From the NCBI GenBank assembly GCA_035465955.1, contig DATIVK010000160.1:1-19087 (forward strand): a DNA stretch of 19,087 nt, read 5' to 3'. Position numbers and translations under genes: made by a program. Origin of the DNA: DATIVK01 sp035465955 (GTDB lineage Bacteria; Myxococcota; Myxococcia; Myxococcales; Anaeromyxobacteraceae). Within the stretch, counting starts at the first letter, position 1. Every line of letters begins with the position of its first letter. This document shows positions 1-6,842 of the stretch, in pieces. Below the pieces are notes generated by a model. The model was given only the letters and a program-made list of their open reading frames with translations. It was not told where the DNA came from and did not search any database.

Positions 1-651
1 GACGACTACGTGACGAAGCCGTTCGACGCGCAGGAGCTGGTCGCCCGCGTGGACGCCGTCATCCGGCGGCGCGAGAGCGCGCTCCTCGCGTCGCCGATGA
101 CCCGCCTCCCCGGAGGCCGCGTCATCGACCAGGAGGTCCTCCGGCGGCTGGAGGCGGGCACGCCCTTCGCGCTCTCCTACCTCGACCTGGACAACCTCAA
201 GGCCTACAACGACACCTACGGCTACGCGAAGGCCGACGGTGTCCTCCTCCAGCTCGCCGGCATCCTGCGCGACGCCGTCGCCGAGCACGGCGGCGACGGA
301 GCGTTCCTCGGCCACGTGGGCGGCGACGACTTCGTGCTCCTGACCGCGCCGGAGCGCGCCGCGGTCGTCTGCGGCGAGGCGATCGCGGCGTTCGACCGGG
401 TGATCCCGCTCTACTACGACCGGGAGGATCGCGAGCGCGGGTTCATCGAGGCGACCGACCGGTACGGGGCGCGCCGGCAGTTCTCCCTCCTCGCCCTCTC
501 GGCGGCGACGATCGTCGCGACGCCGGGACGCTTCCGCGGTCACGCCGAGCTGGCGCGCGCGGCGGCGGAGCTGAAGCACCGGGCGAAGTCGGTGCCCGGG
601 AGCGTGCACCTCGTCGATCCGCCGCCCGCGGCCCCCGGGACGGCGACGTGA
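1..651 (+). CDS. Response regulator with degenerate GGDEF domain (5' end outside window)
   Basis: The frame is open from base 1, so the gene starts upstream. The first residues (DDYVTKPF) are the end of a receiver domain, with the conserved Lys-Pro after beta-5; the phosphoacceptor Asp is outside the window. After a short helix comes a GGDEF-fold domain, roughly residues 30-210 of the visible part. It has the metal-site strand YLDLDNLKAYND and the signature loop GHVGGDDF (codons at about 310-333). Active cyclases have GG(D/E)EF, so the fourth position here is Asp rather than Glu. The later YDREDRERGFI motif is typical of receiver-GGDEF proteins of this degenerate class. I infer little or no diguanylate cyclase activity and a role as a phospho-switch or nucleotide-binding output. 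The stop overlaps the start of the histidine kinase gene by 4 bp (GTGA), so that kinase is the likely partner. Confidence 0.85.
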   Translation, partial: DDYVTKPFDAQELVARVDAVIRRRESALLASPMTRLPGGRVIDQEVLRRLEAGTPFALSYLDLDNLKAYNDTYGYAKADGVLLQLAGILRDAVAEHGGDGAFLGHVGGDDFVLLTAPERAAVVCGEAIAAFDRVIPLYYDREDRERGFIEATDRYGARRQFSLLALSAATIVATPGRFRGHAELARAAAELKHRAKSVPGSVHLVDPPPAAPGTAT

Positions 652-2453
652 CGCTCGCGAGGAAGCTGGCGCTCTTCGCCGTCGCCGCCGCGGTCCTCCC
701 GCTGGTCGGCGTCGCCTTCTCGGTGGTGGCGCGCTCCGAGCGGGCGCTCGCTCGGCGCGCCGTCGAGGAGCAGGGGGCCGCCGCCCGGGCCGGCGCCGAG
801 GCGGTCGCGCGGGATCTCCTGCGGGTCCAGGAGGATCTCGGCCGCGCCCTCGAGGCGTGGAACCCGACCCACCTCGACCGGGAGGAGCTCGAGGCGCTCC
901 TGTTCCTCCTGACCCGGCAGGTCCCCGACGCGAGCGCGGCGGCCGCCGTCGACGCGGCGGGGCACGCCCAGGTCTGGGGCGCGCGAGGCGCCGACGACCC
1001 GGGGCTCGCGCCCTTCGTCGAGCACGCGCTCGAGGCGCACCAGACCGCCCGCTGGGAGGGGACCGCCTTCGGCCTGTTCGGGCGCGGGGAGGGTGCGGTC
1101 GCCGCGCTGCGGGAGGTCCGGTCGGCGCGTGGAGAGCGCTGGGTGGTGGCCGTGCGCCTCGAGCCGACCTCGATCCGGCGCCGGCTCGACGAGCTCTCGC
1201 AGGACGGGCGCGCCGCGTGGCTGCTCGACGGGGCGGGCACGCCGCTCGTCACGGCGACCGGTGCCCCCGCGCTGTCGCCGCCCGAGCGGCAGGCGCTGGC
1301 CTCGCTGCGGCGGACGGGCGACGGCCGGGGGGTGGTGGCCGGCGCCGCGGGGAGCGCCCTCGCGGGGATCGCGCCGCTGCCCGAGATCGCGTCGTGGTCG
1401 GTCGCGGTCCGGCTCCCGGGGGCCATCGCCTTCCGCGAGGTGGCGGCGCTGCGCCGTGCGGTCCTCGGGGCCAGCGCGGCGGTGGCGGCGATCGCGCTCC
1501 TCGCCGCGCTCCTCGTGGCGCGCAGCTTGACCGGCCGCCTCGCCTCGCTGCAGGTGGCCGCGGGCGCCCTCGGCGCCGGGGACCTCACCGCGCGCGTCGA
1601 GGAGCGCGGCGCCGACGAGCTGGGGCAGGTCGCGCGTGCGTTCAACGGCATGGCGGGCGAGCTCCAGTCGGCGCGCTCGCAGCTGGAAGGTTGGAACGAG
1701 GAGCTGCAGCGCCAGGTCGACGCGCGGACCCGGGAGCTGAAGGAGGCGCAGGCCCCGCTCGTCGAGGCGCAGAAGCTCGCCGCGATCGGCCAGCTGGGCG
1801 GTGGCGTCGCGCACGAGATCAACAACCCGCTCACGGGGATCCTCGGCAACGCGCAGCTCCTCCTCGCGACCCTGCCGGAGGAGGCCGAGGGGCGCGACCT
1901 GATCGGCAAGATCGAGGCGCTCGCCCGTCGCTGCCGCGACATCACGCAGAACCTCCTGCGCTTCAGCGAGCAGCGGCTCGAGCCGGACTTCCGGGAGGTG
2001 GAGCTGAACCGGACGGTGACCGACGCCATCGACCTGACGACCGAGCAGGCCCGGAGCGCCGGCGTCGTGCTGGAGCTGGCGCTGGCGGAGCCGGCCCCGC
2101 GGGTCCGCGGGGACGCCGGGCAGCTCGAGCAGGTGGTGCTCCACCTCCTCAACAACGCGAACGCGGCCTGCCTGGGGAGGCCGGGCGCGCGCGTGAGGGT
2201 GGCCACCCGGATCGAGGGTGAGGAGGCGGTGGTCGAGGTGCGGGACGAGGGGAAGGGGATCGCCGCCGAGCACCTCGCGCGGATCTTCGAGCCGTTCTTC
2301 ACGACGAAGGACGTCTGGACCAACGTCGGCCTCGGGCTCTCCGTCTCGTACCGGATCGTCGCCGAGCATGGGGGGCGCATCGCCGTGGAGAGCCGTGTGG
2401 GTGAGGGGAGCACCTTCGCCGTGCGCTTGCCCGTCGCTCGGGCGCAGGCGTAA
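648..2453 (+). CDS. Membrane sensor histidine kinase (HAMP-HisKA-HATPase)
   Basis: 601 residues. It starts at a GTG that overlaps the previous stop (GTGA), which indicates translational coupling. The layout is an N-terminal membrane helix (about residues 5-27), a periplasmic sensor region with no family I can name (28-267), a second helix (about 268-290), a HAMP linker (290-342), a coiled coil rich in Glu/Gln/Arg (343-380), and the dimerisation/phosphoacceptor domain with H-box GGGVAHEINNPLTG, where His389 is the phosphorylated residue. The ATPase domain follows, with an N-box at Asn502 (LLNNANAA), G1 DEGKGI, F-box FEPFFTTK and G2 GLGLS. All catalytic motifs look intact. The role is sensing an envelope or periplasmic signal and phosphorylating a receiver, most simply that of the upstream gene. 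The protein carries no receiver of its own. Confidence 0.93.
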   Translation: MTLARKLALFAVAAAVLPLVGVAFSVVARSERALARRAVEEQGAAARAGAEAVARDLLRVQEDLGRALEAWNPTHLDREELEALLFLLTRQVPDASAAAAVDAAGHAQVWGARGADDPGLAPFVEHALEAHQTARWEGTAFGLFGRGEGAVAALREVRSARGERWVVAVRLEPTSIRRRLDELSQDGRAAWLLDGAGTPLVTATGAPALSPPERQALASLRRTGDGRGVVAGAAGSALAGIAPLPEIASWSVAVRLPGAIAFREVAALRRAVLGASAAVAAIALLAALLVARSLTGRLASLQVAAGALGAGDLTARVEERGADELGQVARAFNGMAGELQSARSQLEGWNEELQRQVDARTRELKEAQAPLVEAQKLAAIGQLGGGVAHEINNPLTGILGNAQLLLATLPEEAEGRDLIGKIEALARRCRDITQNLLRFSEQRLEPDFREVELNRTVTDAIDLTTEQARSAGVVLELALAEPAPRVRGDAGQLEQVVLHLLNNANAACLGRPGARVRVATRIEGEEAVVEVRDEGKGIAAEHLARIFEPFFTTKDVWTNVGLGLSVSYRIVAEHGGRIAVESRVGEGSTFAVRLPVARAQA

Positions 2454-2462
2454 GAGTCGGGG

Positions 2463-3413
2463 ATGGCGCAGCTGCGGGAGCGAACCCTCTTCGTCGGCGG
2501 GCTCCTCGCCATGGGGGCCGCGGTCCTGCTCGCCTGGTGGCTCTTCTTCGGCCGCGGGCCGGTGGCCGGCATGCCCGCGCCCGGGACGCAGCCCCCGGCG
2601 CGCACGGCGCCGCGGGTGATCGTGACCCGCGCGGACGGCGAGGCCTGGCTCACGCGCGGCGGGGGCGGCCGCACGCGGCTCGCCGCCGGCACGGCGCTGC
2701 AGGAGTCGGACGCGATCGAGGCCGCGGGCGGCAGCGAGGTCGAGCTGGGCGCGGGGGAGGGATTCCAGGTCCTGCTCGAGGGGCCGGCGCGCATCGGCGT
2801 GAAGGAGATCGCCGCGGAGCTCTCCCGGTTCCGGCTGGAGGAGGGGCTCGCGGAGGCGAAGGTGAAGCCCGACGCAGGGCGCGCCGTCGTCTTCGAGTCG
2901 TCCGACGACGCGTCCGTCCGGACCGTCGGCGGCCGGGTGGCGGTCGCGGCCAGCGGTGGGACGCTCGCGGTCGGCGTGACGGAAGGTGAAGCCCAGTTGG
3001 GGTCTGGAGGACAGATCGTCGCCGTTCGCGCCGGGCAGCAGGCGTCCGCCGCGCGGGGCCAGGCGCCCACTCCGCCGGTCCCCCTGCCGCGCTCGCTCCT
3101 CCTCAAGGTCGATTGGCCGAGCGCCGGCGAGACCAACCGGAGCCGCCTCGTCATCCGAGGACACGCCACCCCCGGCGCCCTGGTCTCCATCGGCGGCGAG
3201 TGGGTGAAGGTGGGCGTGGACGGCGTGTTCACGCACGTCCTCCGCCTCCGCGAAGGGGCCCAGACGGTGGAGGCGGTGGCGCGGGACCTCGCGGGGCGCC
3301 GCGAGCGATCGAGCCGACCGGTGGTCCTGGACACCCGGGGACCCGACACCCGCTTCGACACCGAGGGGCTGTGGGGAAAGGACCGCCATCGCGGCACATC
3401 GGACGGAAAGTGA
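2463..3413 (+). CDS. Membrane-anchored FecR-like protein with Ig-like domain
   Basis: 316 residues, starting at an ATG 9 bp after the kinase stop. The run GGGG just before the ATG is the only Shine-Dalgarno-like sequence, and coupling to the kinase is likely. A short cytoplasmic N-terminus precedes one membrane helix (about 9-29) and a Pro/Ala linker. A FecR-type beta region follows (about 45-195), with the repeated pattern of acidic turns and Val-Gly strands (EAWLTRGG, SEVELGAGEGFQV, GGTLAVGVTEGEAQL). The clear RGTxFxV motif seen in the other FecR protein of this window is absent. Residues about 210-305 look like a glucodextranase/Ig-like domain, with a stretch like GHATPGALVSIGGEWVKV. I infer a periplasmic scaffold or signal-relay protein working with the kinase. 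No FecI sigma factor or FecA receptor lies beside it. Confidence 0.75.
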   Translation: MAQLRERTLFVGGLLAMGAAVLLAWWLFFGRGPVAGMPAPGTQPPARTAPRVIVTRADGEAWLTRGGGGRTRLAAGTALQESDAIEAAGGSEVELGAGEGFQVLLEGPARIGVKEIAAELSRFRLEEGLAEAKVKPDAGRAVVFESSDDASVRTVGGRVAVAASGGTLAVGVTEGEAQLGSGGQIVAVRAGQQASAARGQAPTPPVPLPRSLLLKVDWPSAGETNRSRLVIRGHATPGALVSIGGEWVKVGVDGVFTHVLRLREGAQTVEAVARDLAGRRERSSRPVVLDTRGPDTRFDTEGLWGKDRHRGTSDGK

Positions 3414-3428
3414 GGTCTTACTGGGCTA

Positions 3429-3457
3429 TTGACCGATCCACTCCGAAACATCACTAT
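3429..3457 (+). promoter_or_regulatory. Predicted sigma-70-type promoter for the surface-protein operon
   Basis: The -35 box TTGACC (3429-3434, 5 of 6 consensus) and the -10-like CACTAT (3452-3457, 3 of 6) are separated by 17 bp. They lie in a locally less G/C-rich stretch of the 105-bp gap between the FecR-like gene and the next gene. Transcription would begin near 3464, giving a leader of about 55 nt. I looked in this leader for a c-di-GMP or other known riboswitch core and saw none. Confidence 0.4.
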
Positions 3458-3518
3458 CCGGCCAGAAGGGCGCAGTCGCGGGCCGGGGGGCTCGTGCGGC
3501 GCTCACTGCGGGTGCACC

Positions 3519-5036
3519 TTGAGTCGATCCTTCGTCGCCGCCATCCTGCTCGCCACCTCGGCCTCCGCTGCGGAGCTGCCGCCTGCGACGCCGCTCGTGG
3601 CGGGGCCCGGCGATCAGACCGACCCCTCGCTCTCCTTCAACGCCATCGCGTACCTCGGGACGACGGCGCGCGGCACCGAGGTCTTCCTCCGGTCGCTGGC
3701 GCCGGGCGCCCTTGCGAGCCAGTTGACGAACGACTCGGTCGACCAGGGGGCGCCCCACCTCGCAGGGAACCGCCTCGCCTTCCGCAGCCCCAACCTCGTC
3801 GAGGTCCGCGACTTCATGGGGGGCGGCTTCTCCATCCCGCTCGACGACGGCGGGTTCCTGGGGCCGACCGCCCTCTCCGAGACGCTCGTCGCGTGGGTGG
3901 AGGCGGGCCGCCTCACCGGCACGGACGTCGGCTGGCTGCGCCTCGGCGATCCGACGGCGACCCCGACCGTGCTGCGGGACGCCGGCGACCAGCACTCCCT
4001 GTCGGTCGCGGGCGACTGGCTCGCCTACGTCGACGGCGCGTCGGTGCGGCTCGTGAACACGGCCGCCGGCACGGTGCAGTCGTTCGACGTCCCCGGGGCG
4101 CCGCAGGACGTCTCGATCTGGACCCCCGGTGGCGCGCCGCGGATCGCGGTCCTCGCGATCCCCACGGGCGGCGACGGGACCCGCGAGTCGATCTACGTGA
4201 TCGACTCTGCCACGGGCGCGTCGCTCGGTGCGCTGGAGACCGCGGGCGTGAAGGTCCACCCGCGGCTCTACGGCGACTGGGTCGGCTTCGAGGCCTCCGA
4301 CGACCAGCTCAAGCCCCAGGTGACGCTCTGGCACTTCACCGACCCCTCGGCGACGCCCTGGCTCTTCCTGCCCTCGCCGACCGGCTCCTGGCAGAAGCTC
4401 CATGATCTCGTCGTCACGAACGACCAGGTCCAGGTGGTCTGGTCGGACGACTCGTCGGGCGACTTCGACATCTACATGTTCGAGGCCCCGATGCAGGACG
4501 TGCTCGCCCCGAGGACCGCCTCGAAGCCGGCGACCTGCGACTCGAGCGAGCCACCTCTCGGCCAGTTCGACCTCTCGCGGGAGACGAGCGGGCCGACCTC
4601 GGGCGGGACGCTCTTCACGGCGAACGAGCCGACGCGCGTCCTCGTCTGCATCGAGGCGCAGGGCGTCACCTCGGGCTGGATCGGGGTCGGCTCCGAGGTG
4701 GTGGCCGCGCCGGGAGACTTCGGGAAGGGGAGCCAGGCGCGCGAGGTCCGCTTGACCGTCGCCGCCGGAGAGGGGCGCGTGGGCGCCGTCATCGGTGGCG
4801 ATCCGGGCGCGACGCTGCGCGTGCGGGTCTTCGCCGACGCCGATGGGGGAGGGAACGGGAATGGCGGCTCGGACAGCGGGACCTGCGCGGCGAGCGGCGG
4901 TTGCCCGCCAGGCCCGCCCGGCCTGGCGAAGAGCAGCGGCCTCAGCTGCGCGACCGCGACCGGCTTCGGACCGCTCGCCGCGCTCCTGCTCCCCGCGGGG
5001 CTCCTCCTCGCGCCCCGGCGCCGCTCGCGGCGCTGA
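3519..5036 (+). CDS. Secreted beta-propeller protein with C-terminal sorting-like tail
   Basis: 505 residues from a TTG start at 3519. I chose this start because it places a clean signal peptide at the N-terminus (MSRSFVAAILLATSASAA, cleavage near residue 18); the frame upstream encodes unlikely Arg/Gly-rich sequence overlapping the promoter. The mature part to about residue 330 repeats short beta-blade units of the TolB/PD40 kind (for example APHLAGNRLAFRS, LSVAGDWLAYVDG, PRLYGDWVGFEAS). A second beta-rich domain follows, then a Gly/Ser/Asn-rich low-complexity linker with three Cys. The end is a Cys, a hydrophobic helix (about 478-498) and RRRSRR. This arrangement resembles MYXO-CTERM/GlyGly-CTERM sorting signals, so the protein is probably released from or anchored at the cell surface after C-terminal processing. 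Ligand and exact function are unknown. It is the first gene of a four-gene run. Confidence 0.75.
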   Translation: MSRSFVAAILLATSASAAELPPATPLVAGPGDQTDPSLSFNAIAYLGTTARGTEVFLRSLAPGALASQLTNDSVDQGAPHLAGNRLAFRSPNLVEVRDFMGGGFSIPLDDGGFLGPTALSETLVAWVEAGRLTGTDVGWLRLGDPTATPTVLRDAGDQHSLSVAGDWLAYVDGASVRLVNTAAGTVQSFDVPGAPQDVSIWTPGGAPRIAVLAIPTGGDGTRESIYVIDSATGASLGALETAGVKVHPRLYGDWVGFEASDDQLKPQVTLWHFTDPSATPWLFLPSPTGSWQKLHDLVVTNDQVQVVWSDDSSGDFDIYMFEAPMQDVLAPRTASKPATCDSSEPPLGQFDLSRETSGPTSGGTLFTANEPTRVLVCIEAQGVTSGWIGVGSEVVAAPGDFGKGSQAREVRLTVAAGEGRVGAVIGGDPGATLRVRVFADADGGGNGNGGSDSGTCAASGGCPPGPPGLAKSSGLSCATATGFGPLAALLLPAGLLLAPRRRSRR

Positions 5037-5072
5037 TCCTCGACACACCGCCGTACCCCCGCGAGGGCGCGC

Positions 5073-6842
5073 GTGCTGACGGCTGCGCTCGCGCTGGCCC
5101 TGCTCGCCGTCGCGAACCCGATCGCCGTTCCGCCGTGGCCGCTCTCTCCGGACGGGGAGCGGGTCGCCGTCTTCGACGGCGCGCGCCTCGAGGCCGACGG
5201 CGCGACGGTGGAGCGGGAGGCGGGCGCGATCTGGCGCGTGCTCCCCGCGCGCGGGCGCGAGCGGGTCGAGCTGCGTGCGGCGGGCAGCTCGGTCCAGGTG
5301 CCGGTCGCCCCGCCTCCGGGGCGGATCCTCGTCTCCTGCGAGCCCGCGGCGCCCGTGAAGGGGAAGGATCGGACCGCCCGTCTCCGGGTCGAGGCACGGA
5401 GCGCCGGGGGCGCACCCATCGCGCTCGAGTCCGCGCCTCACGTCGTCGTCTCCTCCGGCAGGCTGGGCCCGCTCGCGCCGGCCGGCGCGCCGGGCAGCTT
5501 CGAGGCGACGTGGGAGCTCCCCGACTCGCCGCAGCCCGAGGTGCTCGGCGTCGTCGCGGTCGCCCCACGGTGCCCGCTCTGCGCGACGCCGCTGGCCGCG
5601 GGTGCGGCGCGCGTCCCCGTCGCAGCCGCCATCGACCTGCCGGGGAGGAGCGAACCCGGCGTGGAGACGCGCGTCGAGATCGGTGGGCGCGTCTGGGGGC
5701 CGGTGCGCGCGGACGGGGAGGGGAGGTTCCGGGTCGCCGCCGTCGTCCCGCCGGGCGCGCGCTGGGCGCTCGCGACGTCGCTCAACGCCCTCGGGAACGA
5801 GCGTCGCACGCGGCTGGACCTGCACCTCGCCGAAGCCCCGGGGTTCGTCTGCGCCCTCTGGCCCGAGCGCGTCCCCGCGGACGGCCTCACCGAGGCCGGC
5901 CTCCTCTGCCTCGCGTGGACCGCGGCGGGGGGGAGCGCCGACCCGGCGCCGCTGCGCGCCGTCGCGGGGCGCGGCGCCATCGCAGGGGCGCGCGTCGACG
6001 GGGAGCTCTTCTCCGCGCGCTACCGTCCACCCGCGGGCGGCGCCGGCGCCGACCGCGTCTCGATCTCGTGGGGGGCGGGGCCGCCGAAGGAGCTCACCAT
6101 CGGCCTGGCCCCGGGCGCTCCGGCTTCGATCACCTGGCAACCCGAGGGCGAGCCGGCCGTGCCCGGGCAGACGCTCGCCGTCGGCGCACGCGCGCTCGAC
6201 GCGCGCGGGGATCCGCTCGGCGACGCGAGCACGGCGGACGGCGCCGTGTCGGGCGGGCGCCTCCGCGTTCGCCCCGACCTCGGGGAAGGGCGGCAGCCCC
6301 TGACGCTGACCTGGGCGCTCCCTCCGGGCGGTCCGGTCGCCCGCCTCTCGCTCCATCGGGTCGGGAGCGAGTGGGTGGCCGTCGCGCGAGACGTCGACGC
6401 GCGGCCGGTGGCCGGCGTCCCGCTCCGCTTCGGCGGCGGGGAGCAGGGCGCGACCGACGCGCGCGGCGAGGTGCGCCGCGCGGCCCGGGGATCGGTCGAG
6501 ACGGTGCAGGGGCCCTCGGGCCTCCAGGCGATCGCCTGGGCGGCCGCGCCCACCCCGATCCCCGCTTTGTCCGTCTCGCGCACGGTCTCGCTGGCCCTCC
6601 GCCCACCGGGGAGCGTGGACGTCGTCGCGACCCTGGACCGGGGCTGGATCCGCTGGAAGGTCGTCTCTCCCGGCGGGGAAGTCCTCCCGGCGCGGAAGGT
6701 GTCCGTGGAGAGCGACTCGGTCCGGGTCGGCCCCGTCGAGCCGCAAGGCGACGGCGGCCAGTGCGCCGTGAGGGGAGGCAAGGGCGCCGTCGCCGTGGTC
6801 GACCTCGAGTCGGGCGCTGCCGCCGTCCTGGAGGTGCCGTGA
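5073..6842 (+). CDS. Secreted Ig-like repeat protein of unknown function
   Basis: 589 residues from GTG at 5073, preceded by GAGGG (5063-5067) at good spacing. The N-terminus is a hydrophobic signal peptide (MLTAALALALLAVANP). The rest is all-beta in character. It has several Ig/invasin-like segments (about 90-180, 185-250, 250-350, 370-450), recognisable from patterns such as KGKDRTARLRVEARSAGG and PGQTLAVGARALDARGDPLG, which resemble Big_1-type adhesin domains. No catalytic motif is visible. It ends in a GTGA overlap with the outer-membrane barrel gene, so the two products are probably made in step and may interact, with this protein as a periplasmic or surface partner of the barrel. I cannot assign a named family. 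Confidence 0.7.
   Translation: MLTAALALALLAVANPIAVPPWPLSPDGERVAVFDGARLEADGATVEREAGAIWRVLPARGRERVELRAAGSSVQVPVAPPPGRILVSCEPAAPVKGKDRTARLRVEARSAGGAPIALESAPHVVVSSGRLGPLAPAGAPGSFEATWELPDSPQPEVLGVVAVAPRCPLCATPLAAGAARVPVAAAIDLPGRSEPGVETRVEIGGRVWGPVRADGEGRFRVAAVVPPGARWALATSLNALGNERRTRLDLHLAEAPGFVCALWPERVPADGLTEAGLLCLAWTAAGGSADPAPLRAVAGRGAIAGARVDGELFSARYRPPAGGAGADRVSISWGAGPPKELTIGLAPGAPASITWQPEGEPAVPGQTLAVGARALDARGDPLGDASTADGAVSGGRLRVRPDLGEGRQPLTLTWALPPGGPVARLSLHRVGSEWVAVARDVDARPVAGVPLRFGGGEQGATDARGEVRRAARGSVETVQGPSGLQAIAWAAAPTPIPALSVSRTVSLALRPPGSVDVVATLDRGWIRWKVVSPGGEVLPARKVSVESDSVRVGPVEPQGDGGQCAVRGGKGAVAVVDLESGAAAVLEVP

Noticed and set aside
3429..3518. TTG at 3429 as start of the propeller gene
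   Set aside because: It would coincide with the predicted -35 box and place a 30-residue Arg/Gly/Cys stretch before an obvious signal peptide; the TTG at 3519 fits better.
3414..3518. Possible c-di-GMP or other riboswitch in the 105-bp leader region
   Set aside because: A GGDEF-type protein nearby made this attractive, but none of the conserved core segments of the known c-di-GMP riboswitch classes can be seen.
4901..6838. Upstream extension of the barrel gene frame
   Set aside because: The translated extension is Arg/Gly/Ala low-complexity overlapping the Ig-like gene. The GTG at 6839 opens a proper signal peptide and shares the GTGA overlap.
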